From: Porphyrobacter sp. HT-58-2 | GTDB taxonomy: Bacteria > Pseudomonadota > Alphaproteobacteria > Sphingomonadales > Sphingomonadaceae | Assembly (NCBI RefSeq): GCF_002952215.1 | Contig: NZ_CP022600.1 | Location: 2,914,001-2,978,000, forward strand | Length of the DNA: 64,000 nt | Direction of reading: 5' to 3' | In this document: piece after piece, positions 35,244-44,251 of the stretch | How positions within the stretch are numbered: the first letter of the stretch is position 1 | Layout of the letters: every line of letters starts with the position of its first letter | Translations under genes and position numbers: made by a program | Notes under the pieces: model-generated | Database searches by the model: none | The model's input: only the letters and a program-made list of their open reading frames with translations | Told to the model about the DNA's origin: nothing

Positions 35244-36208
35244 GCAATCGGCCTCAGGCGATTATACGGACGAGAAGAATCGAGCCACTGGACCAGCGGT
35301 GCCATCACCGCGCCAGTCAGCAGCATCAGAGCCTGTACCGCGAGCTGCGGCAGGGCCGAGCGCGGGACGCTGCGGGACAGAAACCGCTGTCCGGCGGCAA
35401 GGTCGATCTTGCCAACCTGCAGCACATCATCGCCGCGCGCATAATCCAGCTCGCGCGCGCAAAAGGCGTTGTAGTCATCATGCCGGTGCTTGGCCGCCAC
35501 TTCGAAGCTCTTCTTCAGATTATCCGATCCGCCGGTGTAAGCATCAATGATGATCTGCCGTTCGGGATCATAGCCAGCATCCTCCCCCACCCCGAACGCG
35601 TGGCGATGCCGACGCATGATCTGATGCGCAAGGTGGCGATGGGTAAAGGATTGCGGGGTGGCACCTTGCGCAGGAAAAACCTCGCTGAAGGTCTCGGCCA
35701 CCATGCCGACCACGGCTGGAACCTGCGTTACGCTGCTCACCCATAAAGGCCTCAAGCCCTGTCGCAGGAACAGCGCAAAACAGGTAAGCCCATAGAGAAT
35801 CCAGGACAGCCCGCCGCTGCGTTCTGCCGGATCGACCATCACAAGGCCAAGATGCAGCACCGCCTCTTCGCGTCCGCCGCGAACAACTGCCAGCTGCGGC
35901 ATGGCGTTGAACGCCACAGGCCTGTCGTCAGCGATCCGGGTGACGAGGGTGATCACACTATGGTTCCAGGCCGCGCCATCAGCAGCAAACAGACCATAAT
36001 CGAGACTTTGCCCGGCAAGACATGAACGGACTACCGTTTCGCAATCCTGCTTGAGCGCGGCAAGAACAGCGGGCGCAAGGCAGGCACCTGGCCGTTCGAT
36101 GATCCACACGCGATATTCGCGTGACGCCTTAAAGGAGAGCGATAGCGTCTCGCCGCCCAGCGCCTTCAGAATAGCGATCAAGCGCACCCCCGTGTTACCA
36201 CAGGGCAA
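35240..36208 (-). CDS. Conserved unknown, possibly GNAT-like fold
   Basis: 322 residues, or 315 if translation starts at the GTG at 36187, which has a purine-rich acacgggg upstream. It opens the five-gene operon. A segment LHLGLVMVDPAERSGGLSWILYGL is faintly like the acetyl-CoA region of GNAT proteins. The C-terminus is hydrophobic (PQLAVQALMLLTGAVMAPLVQWL) and may bind membrane. I do not recognise a defined family. Its ATGA overlap with ThiF argues that the two work together. Confidence 0.6.
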   Translation of the reverse strand: MPCGNTGVRLIAILKALGGETLSLSFKASREYRVWIIERPGACLAPAVLAALKQDCETVVRSCLAGQSLDYGLFAADGAAWNHSVITLVTRIADDRPVAFNAMPQLAVVRGGREEAVLHLGLVMVDPAERSGGLSWILYGLTCFALFLRQGLRPLWVSSVTQVPAVVGMVAETFSEVFPAQGATPQSFTHRHLAHQIMRRHRHAFGVGEDAGYDPERQIIIDAYTGGSDNLKKSFEVAAKHRHDDYNAFCARELDYARGDDVLQVGKIDLAAGQRFLSRSVPRSALPQLAVQALMLLTGAVMAPLVQWLDSSRPYNRLRPIA

Positions 36209-36270
36209 GGAAATACCCGGAAAAGGTCAACAATCAACTGCACGCTGTGACCAGCGTCGGCAAAGCCGCG

Positions 36271-37068
36271 CTAGAGGTCGTCGAGCACGTCAGTCCACGG
36301 CCCGCTGGGGAACTGGCCCGCGCAGACCCTGACCCGGCCAGCCAGTTCGTCGAGCGGATCGGATGCCTTGGATTTTGCCCATCCGCGCAACTGGGCCATC
36401 AATTCGGCGCGGCCCGGAGGGGTGGGGTCGAGACGCAGGATGTTCTTGATCGCAAGCCCCATCAAACCGCCCAAAGCAGTCTGCAACTCCGGTCGGCGTT
36501 CGCCCAGAGCAAGGATATCGGACGCACAATCACGCGCATCGTCGCGCTCCGTTATGCTTGCGCCGGTGCGATAGACAAAAGCGGGGGTGAACCCGAACTT
36601 GGCGTCACAGCCCGATACCAGCGTGGCAAACGGCGGTGCGGTTACGCCATCGGGATCGATGCCATCCTCGTAACGATAAGGCCCCCGCGGCACGGCGGTC
36701 TGGCCGGTCTCCTTGGTCCAGAGAGTCCGCATGTCCCTGTCCCTTGCAAAGTACAAGTCTCCCTTAGGGCCAAGCGCACGATCGGATACGGCGCGCGCAC
36801 GACGGTCCCACTCAGATTTGCTTATCGTACGAAAATTGCTGAACTTCTCGAAGGGGAAGACTGGTGGCTCTGATGCATGCCGATCCCAGCCCGCCTCGAG
36901 TTCAAGGCTGCGGTAAACGAAATAACACACAGCCGGTGTCGGCTTGAGCGGTACGCACGGAGCAGCGACGGTCGCCTTGTCAGGACTGTCGTGCCACAGC
37001 TGAACGCAAGGCTGCTCGACTTGCGGCGCGACAGTGCTGGCGGCCAGCGCAGCAATGAACAGCGACAT
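36271..37068 (-). CDS. Secreted protein of unknown function
   Basis: 265 residues with a short signal peptide at the N-terminus (MSLFIAALAASTVAP). Six or so cysteines are spread through the mature part, suggesting disulfide bonds in the periplasm. Otherwise no family was recognised. It is monocistronic, with its own gap on each side. Confidence 0.6.
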   Translation of the reverse strand: MSLFIAALAASTVAPQVEQPCVQLWHDSPDKATVAAPCVPLKPTPAVCYFVYRSLELEAGWDRHASEPPVFPFEKFSNFRTISKSEWDRRARAVSDRALGPKGDLYFARDRDMRTLWTKETGQTAVPRGPYRYEDGIDPDGVTAPPFATLVSGCDAKFGFTPAFVYRTGASITERDDARDCASDILALGERRPELQTALGGLMGLAIKNILRLDPTPPGRAELMAQLRGWAKSKASDPLDELAGRVRVCAGQFPSGPWTDVLDDL

Positions 37069-37354
37069 CGGTTTCCCCCTCCCGCATCATCACAATTCCT
37101 GATGGGATTAGCCGGTCAATTTTCCTCTGCCCATCCCCTGTTCAAGTGAGAGCATTGCCGTGTCGGAGATGGTATTGCGGCGGCGCTGCAGAAACAGGAG
37201 ACCTCCGGCCATGGACTTGAATTCGGCCTCGCATGACTTGTCTTCGAACCTTCCCCCGGTAACATGGGAAGCAGAGGGCGCACGCTGGCAAAGCGTCGCT
37301 TGCCAACGGGGCAGGCTGCCCATGGCCCGGGCTGTCAATGGGGGAATTATGCAC

Positions 37355-37870
37355 ATGAAGCATTTAAAGACTGCCGCACTCTCCTTCCTGGGTCTGCTCA
37401 TCGCCAGCCCGGCAATGGCCAACGACCGCGGGGAAATGGTCACCGCCAGCAACCCTGCGGGGATCGTGGTGGCCATGCTCAATGCAGGGCACAATCCCGA
37501 ACTGACGACCGACAGGGTGGGCGATCCTCTGATCATTTCCAGAGGGCCCGGCGCGAACCTTGTCGTCTATTTCTTCGGTTGCGATGCGACCACGCATGAC
37601 AGGTGCCAGTCAATCCGCCTGCAGGTCGGTTATGACCGTGCCAAGCCGTGGAGCGCGCAGGAGGCGATGAAGCTCAGCGATGAATTTCCATTCCTTGCCG
37701 TTCGTCTCGATCAGGAAGGTGATCCATACGTACACTGGGATCTGGTTCTGGGTGATGGGATCCCGGTTCCGACCTTCGTCAAGAACCTTCGTGCCTTCGA
37801 GGAGTCGGTGACGCTGGCGGCTGACCTTGTCTATGCCGAGGAAAAGGCGGAACAGGCCAAGGGCCAGTAA
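37355..37870 (+). CDS. YbjN-domain secreted protein
   Basis: 171 residues from MKHLKTAALSF, where GGGGA lies 9 bases upstream; an ATG two codons earlier is possible. The N-terminus is a signal peptide cleaved near SPAMAN. The mature part follows the YbjN pattern: GIVVAMLNAGHNPELTTDRVGDPLI, a beta segment, FFGCDA and NLRAFEESVTLAADLVYA. YbjN proteins are chaperone- or sensor-like, but no reaction is known. It is 24 bases before a histidine kinase gene and may be co-transcribed with it. Confidence 0.8.
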   Translation: MKHLKTAALSFLGLLIASPAMANDRGEMVTASNPAGIVVAMLNAGHNPELTTDRVGDPLIISRGPGANLVVYFFGCDATTHDRCQSIRLQVGYDRAKPWSAQEAMKLSDEFPFLAVRLDQEGDPYVHWDLVLGDGIPVPTFVKNLRAFEESVTLAADLVYAEEKAEQAKGQ

Positions 37871-37894
37871 CGACGCACTTGGGCTCCCCCGACG

Positions 37895-39772
37895 ATGCCG
37901 CAGGCTTCTGCCCGAATGTCCGGTTCCGCTCGTGCCAGCAGACGGCGGCTTTCGCCAGCGGGACTGTTCGGCCTGATTGCCGTCGTGCTGGCACTGCCGG
38001 TGGCAATGATGCTGCTGATGGCGAGCGGGACAGGAACTGCAACAGAGCGGTTGTGGCCTGACCCTCGGCTGCTTTCCTGCCTCCTGACGGGGTCGTTTGC
38101 GGCGCTGCTTTCAGCTTGGCTGTTCGCCTTGCAGCCGCGTGAGGTCGCCGTCAGACTGTTCGCAGCCAGCGGCCTTGCGACTTACGGTTTCTGCCTTGGG
38201 GCAGCCGTGTTTCTGTTGCCGGTCGATCTGTCGCCGGAAACGCTTGCTCAGGCGGGGATGCTCAACGTCTTTGCGGCGAGCGGCTTTGGCTTGGCCATGA
38301 TTGCCCTCTTTGCGCTCTACCCTCGCCCGCTTCGGAGCAGCCGATGGATCATCGGCACGAGCGTCATCATCTTTCCGATCTGGACCCTCATGGGGTGGTT
38401 CGGCCCTTTCGAACCCTTCGTCGAAATCCACCGCATCACCCTTGTCGAAATGGCGGTTATCCTGCTGCTGGCGGGCGTGCAGGTGCGCGCCGCCCGGCAC
38501 GACCCGGTCGACCGGGCCATAGCATTGTGGCTGGGTGCCAGCGTGATCATCGGCGCGGGCGGCTTCATCGCGCTGGTTGCTTTGCCTTCCGCGCTGCTGA
38601 AAGCGCCATTTATCGCGCATGAATACGGTTTTGGGTTGTTCAGCATTATCTATGCCGCGCTGACGGTGGCCTTGTTGCGGTACCGGGTTTTCGGCCTGGG
38701 TCGCTGGGCTTTCCAGCTGTTGTTTCTGGCCGCAGCGGTGCTGAGCGTGCTGCTCATCGATGGCGTCATGATCGTGTGGCTCGCGCTCGATCCGGCAAGG
38801 GCGACGGGAATCACCCTGCTTCTGATCGCGCTCACCTATCTGCCAGCGAGAAACTACCTTTGGGTCAAGCTGGTCGGAAGGCGGCAGAAGGACGAGGCGG
38901 AGCTGTTCCGGGCGGTGGCTGACGTGGCGCTGGCACCCACGGCAACAGAGCGGATCGAAGCATGGCGGCAGCTGCTGACGCAGACATTTGCACCGCTGTC
39001 CATCATGCCGGCCCCAATCGAGGTCGGGGATGTTGTCATCGATGAAGAGGGGCGTTCGCTGCTCGTGCCGGGATCGGATGGGCTCCCCAGGCTGGCGATG
39101 CGCGACCCCCACGCAGGCCGTTCGCTGTTCAGCCCCACCGATGCTCGCATGGTGAGCGAGATGCTGGCGCTGATCACCTATCTCAGCGAGGCTCGCGGTG
39201 CCTATGATCGCGGGGTAGCGTCAGAGCGCGCCAGGATCGCGCAGGACATTCATGACAATATCGGCGCACAGCTCCTCACTGCCCTGCATGCCTCGGGGGG
39301 CGAACGCAAAAACGAGCTTATCCGAGAAACAATCGGCGATCTGCGCGACGTGATCCGTAACGCCGATGCCGAGGAGCAGAGCCTCGCCACGCTGCTTGCC
39401 GACCTGAGGATCGAGACCGCCGACAGGGTAGAACTAGCCGGGCTCACGCTGACTTGGGAGAGTGCAGATTTCCCCGCAATCCAGCCCCGGCGCGACACGC
39501 TGCGGGCGCTGCGTTCCTTCGTACGCGAGGCGGTGAGCAATACCCTGCGCCATGCCGAAGCCAGCCACATTGCCATCGTCGTGACCGCCCGGGGGAAACA
39601 GCTTTCGCTTGAGATCATCGATGATGGCAAGGGGTTCGACGCGGCCATTGCCCGCGCGGGTCATGGGCTGGGCAATATGCGCGGGCGGATCGAAGGACTG
39701 GGTGGCAGCTTCGCCCTCGTCAGCGGTTCGGATGGCACCAGCATAAGCGCGCGTCTGCCGCTTACGCCCTAA
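37895..39772 (+). CDS. Membrane sensor histidine kinase, NarL type
   Basis: 625 residues. Residues about 20-320 contain around eight hydrophobic helices forming a membrane sensor without a clear periplasmic domain. A linker leads to a HisKA_3-type dimerisation helix with phospho-acceptor H453 in RIAQDIHDNIGAQLL. The HATPase_c domain has an N-box VREAVSNTLRHAEA and G-boxes DDGKGFD and GHGLGNMRGR. It is encoded tail to tail with a LuxR-type regulator, its likely partner. Starting at 37916 instead would remove only seven residues. Confidence 0.9.
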   Translation: MPQASARMSGSARASRRRLSPAGLFGLIAVVLALPVAMMLLMASGTGTATERLWPDPRLLSCLLTGSFAALLSAWLFALQPREVAVRLFAASGLATYGFCLGAAVFLLPVDLSPETLAQAGMLNVFAASGFGLAMIALFALYPRPLRSSRWIIGTSVIIFPIWTLMGWFGPFEPFVEIHRITLVEMAVILLLAGVQVRAARHDPVDRAIALWLGASVIIGAGGFIALVALPSALLKAPFIAHEYGFGLFSIIYAALTVALLRYRVFGLGRWAFQLLFLAAAVLSVLLIDGVMIVWLALDPARATGITLLLIALTYLPARNYLWVKLVGRRQKDEAELFRAVADVALAPTATERIEAWRQLLTQTFAPLSIMPAPIEVGDVVIDEEGRSLLVPGSDGLPRLAMRDPHAGRSLFSPTDARMVSEMLALITYLSEARGAYDRGVASERARIAQDIHDNIGAQLLTALHASGGERKNELIRETIGDLRDVIRNADAEEQSLATLLADLRIETADRVELAGLTLTWESADFPAIQPRRDTLRALRSFVREAVSNTLRHAEASHIAIVVTARGKQLSLEIIDDGKGFDAAIARAGHGLGNMRGRIEGLGGSFALVSGSDGTSISARLPLTP

Positions 39773-40401
39773 AGCCCAAGCTTTGTGGCATGCCAAGCCG
39801 CCTCGGCACGGGACGAAATCCCGAGCTTGGCATAGACCGCCTTGATGTGGGCAGCGACCGTGTTGGTGCCGATCCCGAGCAGTCCTGCGACTTCGTGGTT
39901 GCGCAACCCCTTGCCGATATGGCCCAGCACTTCGCGCTCACGCGGTGTGAGCTCGGCTTCCTCGGTCACCGGGCCGGTGTTGCGGAAATGAGTCATGATC
40001 CGCCGCGCGATGGCAGGAGAGAGTGCGGGCACCCCATCGAGCATCTGCCTGATCTGGCGTACCAGCAGCGCGCTGGTCTGATCCTTCAACAGATAGCCAT
40101 CCGCACCTGCGGCCAGCGCCGCTACCACCGTCGTGTCATTTCCGAGGATCGTCGCCACGCAAGCGAGGGTCTGCGGGCTTTTTGCCTTGATCGCGCGCAG
40201 AACTTCCAGCCCCGAACCATCAGGCAAGCCGAGATCAACCAGCGCCAGATCGAAGGATTCATGCTGCGCAAGCAAGTCGAGCGCGGTGCGCATGTCGGGG
40301 GCGGTCAAGATCCGTGCGTCCGGCGCAGCTTCCAGCACCACACCCGTCAGCCAGGCGCGCATGTCGGCATGGTCTTCGAGGATGAGGACGCGCAGGCTCA
40401 T
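39769..40401 (-). CDS. LuxR-type DNA-binding response regulator
   Basis: 210 residues. An N-terminal receiver has the acidic pair ED at 9-10 and the phospho-acceptor D56 in LALVDLGLPDGSG. The C-terminal helix-turn-helix of the NarL/FixJ type reads LTPREREVLGHIGKGLRNHEVAGLLGIG and then NTVAAHIKAVYAKLG. Its stop overlaps that of the convergent kinase by four bases. The kinase is HisKA_3-type, which normally pairs with exactly this regulator type. Confidence 0.92.
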   Translation of the reverse strand: MSLRVLILEDHADMRAWLTGVVLEAAPDARILTAPDMRTALDLLAQHESFDLALVDLGLPDGSGLEVLRAIKAKSPQTLACVATILGNDTTVVAALAAGADGYLLKDQTSALLVRQIRQMLDGVPALSPAIARRIMTHFRNTGPVTEEAELTPREREVLGHIGKGLRNHEVAGLLGIGTNTVAAHIKAVYAKLGISSRAEAAWHATKLGL

Positions 40402-40979
40402 GGCGTGCCGGTGTCCTGACCGTCGACCTCCTGCTCTTCATCGGCGATCACGGGCTTGCCGTCGGCGACCGAGCGAAACTTGCCATCGCCCCAGATCAGG
40501 GCCTCAACGCAGGGCAGCGCCCCCGCGCCATCGCAGGCGGTGCCATGGACGAGCTGCACCCACACCGGAACATGGCCCATCACCACCACCCGTCCTGCAA
40601 AACCGCCAGTGGTGTGTTCGTCCCAGCCGCCTTCGGCGTTCGAGACGAAAATCCGCACCGGCGCGCCGCCCGTCCCCGACCACAGCACCGCCGACCCATC
40701 ACACCCGACCTTGCTCTGATCGAGCACCGGGTCAATCCGTCCATCGCCGTTGAAGTCGACGCTGGCGATCACTTCCTGCGGATCATAGGTGAGCGGCAAG
40801 TCCATCTCGCTCCGGCATTCCATCGCCAGAGCCGCAAGACGGGCATTGACGGCAGCCTCGCCCGGGCCTTCCCAGCGATCATGCTCCTGCGCCTTTGTCG
40901 GCGCAACACCAGCCGCCAACAGGAAGGCGCCAGCAAGCAGATGAAGCGGGCCGGCAATTCTGGCAGGGCTGGCGGACAT
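40398..40979 (-). CDS. Secreted protein with an EF-hand-like loop
   Basis: 193 residues. I use the ATG at 40979, giving a clean signal peptide (LHLLAGAFLLAAGVAPTKAQ); an earlier ATG at 40994 is possible. The mature part includes DFNGDGRIDPVL, an EF-hand/dockerin-like calcium loop. Four or five cysteines suggest disulfides. It overlaps the regulator gene that follows by four bases, so the two are co-transcribed. No family beyond the calcium loop was recognised. Confidence 0.65.
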   Translation of the reverse strand: MSASPARIAGPLHLLAGAFLLAAGVAPTKAQEHDRWEGPGEAAVNARLAALAMECRSEMDLPLTYDPQEVIASVDFNGDGRIDPVLDQSKVGCDGSAVLWSGTGGAPVRIFVSNAEGGWDEHTTGGFAGRVVVMGHVPVWVQLVHGTACDGAGALPCVEALIWGDGKFRSVADGKPVIADEEQEVDGQDTGTP

Positions 40980-41079
40980 GGCTGACTTCCTCAAGTGATT
41001 GCTTGCATAAAAGCATCAAGCCAGCACCAGCGCCATCCCCCGTTCGGGTGATCGCTGCCGGAGCTGCCCGGGTTTTTTC

Positions 41080-42132
41080 TTAGCAGGTCGGGGCAGAACG
41101 CCGGGCCACAGCCGCGATGACAAAGGCTAGCCACACGGCCGAGCCGACAAGGAAGACGATCATCGCATAAGGCAGCAAGCCGCACAGGCTCGCCAGCATG
41201 AATGCAAAGCAATAGAAATCGCGGCTGGTCAGATCCTTGATCAGTCCGCCTACGCCGCCCGGCACTGAGGCCACGACGGGTTTCGCACCGTCGAAATGCA
41301 CCACCCTTTCGAGCAGCCAGGCGCGCTTGCCAAGGATCGTCAGCCCCGCAACCTGCAACACTGCCGCAGCCCAACATATCGTGGCGATCCGCAGTTCGCC
41401 CTGCATCGTAAAGCTTGCCCCCGCGCCGGCAAGGAAGCCACAATTGGTGAAGGCGTCGATCAGACTGTCGAGCGATGCGCCAAGGCGAGAAGTGCGATAG
41501 GTGGCACGCGCTATCTCGCCATCGACCCCGTCCAGCACCGAGGCCAGCTGGAACAGAACCGCTCCTGCTGCGAGCCCGGCTGGCGTGGGAAACGCAAGCA
41601 GGCAAAAAACCATTGCGAGCGCCGTCAACGCGGTGAGCGCCGTCGCATGGCCCGGCCGTACCCCGCCTATCCGCAGCAGTTGTGCCGAAATCGCCTGCGA
41701 GACTGGACGATTGATATGGCGGGAGATGAGCCCGTCTCCCGGCTTTGCAGTCGCCCGGATGATGGCCCGCGACGCAGCCTCCAGCGCTGCTTCAGGGTCG
41801 GTCAAGCGCAGCACGGCCCCCGTCGTCGGCAGAGCGGCGATCATGACCGGATCGGGCAGTGTTTCAGCAGGGATTGCTCCCTCAGGCAGATGGTCGGCGA
41901 CAATCACCTGCAACCCTGGCGCAAGCCGAGCGACCTCCGCACAGGTTCTGGCCGTCAGCGCCCCTGCCTCACTATCGCCCTTTCGCCGATCCCAGCCAAT
42001 CGCCAGCACCAGCGGTGCATCGGGGCAGGCGATGGCATAGGCTCGCGCAAGCCGGGCCGCGGCAGGAACGCCTGCCACCAGCCGGTTGGCAGTGCCTGTC
42101 GAAGCGAAGTGGAAGGCGCAAGACTGTGTCAC
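41080..42132 (-). CDS. CDP-alcohol phosphotransferase with degenerate N-terminal domain (DIPP-synthase-like)
   Basis: 350 residues from the GTG at 42132; the longer open frame to 42369 would read through the divergent promoter. The membrane part carries the family motif DGEIARATYRTSRLGASLD, which is D-G-x2-A-R-x8-G-x3-D-x3-D. In front of it is the linker ATAKPGDGLISRHINRPVSQAIS, characteristic of bifunctional enzymes that make di-inositol-phosphate phosphate. The N-terminal 110 residues resemble a decayed nucleotidyltransferase. Inositol-3-phosphate synthase and a nucleotidyltransferase are encoded 2-5 kb away. Confidence 0.78.
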   Translation of the reverse strand: MTQSCAFHFASTGTANRLVAGVPAAARLARAYAIACPDAPLVLAIGWDRRKGDSEAGALTARTCAEVARLAPGLQVIVADHLPEGAIPAETLPDPVMIAALPTTGAVLRLTDPEAALEAASRAIIRATAKPGDGLISRHINRPVSQAISAQLLRIGGVRPGHATALTALTALAMVFCLLAFPTPAGLAAGAVLFQLASVLDGVDGEIARATYRTSRLGASLDSLIDAFTNCGFLAGAGASFTMQGELRIATICWAAAVLQVAGLTILGKRAWLLERVVHFDGAKPVVASVPGGVGGLIKDLTSRDFYCFAFMLASLCGLLPYAMIVFLVGSAVWLAFVIAAVARRSAPTC

Positions 42133-42233
42133 TGGATACCGTAGCCTTGCGGAGTTGAGCCGGATGCCTTGCGGACATATTGTGCCCATCGCTGACAGGC
42201 CGCAACTCCGCGGTCGCCCTGATCCGGTGACGC
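42133..42233. promoter_or_regulatory. Divergent promoter between two CDP-alcohol phosphotransferase genes
   Basis: This gap contains two GCCTTGCGGA direct repeats 22 bases apart (42144-42153 and 42166-42175), about two helical turns. It also holds a 9-base inverted repeat, GCGGAGTTG at 42149-42157 and CAACTCCGC at 42203-42211. These could be regulator sites controlling both genes. No known regulator motif is matched. Confidence 0.45.
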
Positions 42234-43136
42234 GTGACGACCTCTGGGCCTTCTTCCTGTCCGAACAACACCAATAGGCCGCCTGGCCGTCCGCCTGAAT
42301 TGGAAGACTGGCTGAACGCGCGGCTCTACCATCCCCTCGCTGCGCGCCTTGCCCGCTCTCTCTCGGCAACGGGGGTTACACCCGATATGGTCTCTGCGCT
42401 CGGCGCGCTGGCAATCATGCTGGCCGCGCTCGCCTATGGCGGGCTTGCAGGGCCATGGGGAGCCCTGCTGGGCCTTGCGCTGCACATGACATGGCACGTG
42501 CTGGACGGGGCGGATGGCGACCTTGCCCGGATGACGGGCCGCGCATCGCCACATGGCGAACTGTGGGACGGTATCTGCGACTATGCCGGACATATTGTAC
42601 TTTATCTGACGCTCGGCACCCTTGCGGCAGCGCAGATAGGAACCGCAGGATGGATACTGATGCTGGCAGCCGGAGCCAGCAGGGTGGTGCAGGCTGCCCA
42701 CTATGAAGGGGCGCGGAGACAATACGGCCTCGCTGTCTACGGCACCGGCTGGATGGCGAGCGAGGAACCGCCCAGCGATAACGCAGGAAGGCGCCACCCC
42801 TTCGTTACCTATTACCTTTGGCTTACCGGCCTGATCGTGCCGCATGGCCCTGCCTTGATCGCGGCGGCCCATGATCCGGCCCTTGCCGCCCCCCTGCGCA
42901 ATGCGATGCGCGCGGGCAGTGTTCAGTGGCTTGGCCGGATCAGCCCCCTCAGCGCCAATTACCGAACCCTTGCCGTGGGGGCTGCGATGCTCGCGGGACA
43001 GCCGCACTGGTATTTCCTGGTCGAAGTGGTGGTGCTCGGCGGCGTGCTCGTTCTCTCGCTGGTTCGGGTACGGCAGGCGTTTGGTGATGCTCTCGCTCAG
43101 GCTCACGCCGCTCGGGCCTCCAGCACCCGGCGGTAA
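42234..43136 (+). CDS. CDP-alcohol phosphatidyltransferase family protein
   Basis: 300 residues from a GTG at 42234. The polytopic core has the motif DGDLARMTGRASPHGELWDGICD, matching D-G-x2-A-R-x8-G-x3-D-x3-D. Such enzymes join a CDP-activated group to an alcohol (lipid head group or inositol phosphate). Around it lie inositol synthesis genes and glycan genes, so inositol is a candidate alcohol. Its 3' end overlaps the convergent glycosyltransferase gene by 34 bases. Confidence 0.85.
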   Translation: MTTSGPSSCPNNTNRPPGRPPELEDWLNARLYHPLAARLARSLSATGVTPDMVSALGALAIMLAALAYGGLAGPWGALLGLALHMTWHVLDGADGDLARMTGRASPHGELWDGICDYAGHIVLYLTLGTLAAAQIGTAGWILMLAAGASRVVQAAHYEGARRQYGLAVYGTGWMASEEPPSDNAGRRHPFVTYYLWLTGLIVPHGPALIAAAHDPALAAPLRNAMRAGSVQWLGRISPLSANYRTLAVGAAMLAGQPHWYFLVEVVVLGGVLVLSLVRVRQAFGDALAQAHAARASSTRR

Positions 43137-44251
43137 AGCGCGAGATAGGCTTCGGCGCAGGCGCGCCAGTCGAACACCTTCGCCCGTGCAAGACCGCGCT
43201 GGCGCAGCGCCATGCGCAAGTTGGTATCCCCCATAACCCGCATCAGCGCAGCGGCAATATCGCCGACGTCATGCGGATCAACCAGCACCGCAGCCTCACC
43301 CGCGACCTCGGGCATCGCACTGCAATCGCTGGTGATCACGGGGCAGCCACAAGCCATCGCCTCCACAACGGGATTGCCAAAACCCTCGCAAAGCGATGGG
43401 TGGAGCAATACTTCGGCTGCTGCATAGAGCCGCACCAGATCGGCACGGGCCAGCGCTGGGAGCAAGTGCAACCGCTCACCGATTCCGAGATCTCTGGCCA
43501 GCCGTTCGAGCCGCGCGCCACTGCTCCCCCGGCGCCGAACCATCACAAGATCCATGTCGCCGCGCACGCCGGATCCCAAAGCGAAGGCGCGCAAGGCTCT
43601 TTCATGGTTCTTGTAGGGCGCGCCTTGACCAACAACGAGAACGAAGCGCCGACCGACAGGCAGGCCAATCCGCTGCAAAGCGTCCTCTTCCCGCACCCCG
43701 GGGATAAAGTCCTGCGCGACACCAGAGGGTATCACGCTGACACGTTCCGCCAATAAGGGGGCCTGTCCGAGAATCGCCTCCCGGCTGGCGGCGCTGACAG
43801 TCGCGATATGCACTGATCGGCGCAAAGCGCGGGTAATGCCGTGACCGTAGAATGCCCGCTCGACCCGCCCCCATAGCCCGAGATTGCACCATTCCGGATG
43901 CGTCAGCCACATCACATCGTGGATGGTTGTGACGGCAGGCATGGTCAGACCACCGGGCAGAATGTTCGCCGGGGCATGAAACAGATCTATGCCCGCCAGA
44001 TCGACGGCAAGGGGCAGATGGAGCAGGGTAACGGGGCCATTCGCCGCAGCGGCCACTTCGATCTCGCGGACATTGGCTGCGCGGCTAAGCGGCGCAGGGG
44101 CGCGGGATTGGCGCAGCAATACGAATTCACAGTCTGGTGCCAGCGAGGGCAGATGCTGGACCAAAGCAGTCACGAACTCGCCGATTCCGCTGGGACGAGG
44201 CCCGATGTAGCGACAATCAAGCGCGATGCGCCAAGGCCGTGAAACGGTCAT
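43103..44251 (-). CDS. Glycosyltransferase, GT4 family
   Basis: 382 residues from the ATG at 44251; earlier ATGs would extend into a promoter with a palindrome. It is a GT-B enzyme. The N-terminus reads RIALDCRYIGPRPSGIGEFV, the acceptor-side loop. The donor-side motif near residue 285 is PSLCEGFGNPVVEAMACG, an E-x7-E type signature. It acts on nucleotide sugars at the cytoplasmic side of the membrane. The sugar is unknown. Confidence 0.88.
   Translation of the reverse strand: MTVSRPWRIALDCRYIGPRPSGIGEFVTALVQHLPSLAPDCEFVLLRQSRAPAPLSRAANVREIEVAAAANGPVTLLHLPLAVDLAGIDLFHAPANILPGGLTMPAVTTIHDVMWLTHPEWCNLGLWGRVERAFYGHGITRALRRSVHIATVSAASREAILGQAPLLAERVSVIPSGVAQDFIPGVREEDALQRIGLPVGRRFVLVVGQGAPYKNHERALRAFALGSGVRGDMDLVMVRRRGSSGARLERLARDLGIGERLHLLPALARADLVRLYAAAEVLLHPSLCEGFGNPVVEAMACGCPVITSDCSAMPEVAGEAAVLVDPHDVGDIAAALMRVMGDTNLRMALRQRGLARAKVFDWRACAEAYLALYRRVLEARAA

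Noticed and set aside
42133..42369. Longer N-terminus for the minus-strand CDP-alcohol phosphotransferase (ATG at 42369)
   Set aside because: It would overlap the divergent gene and its promoter repeats, and the added residues are compositionally unlike the rest.
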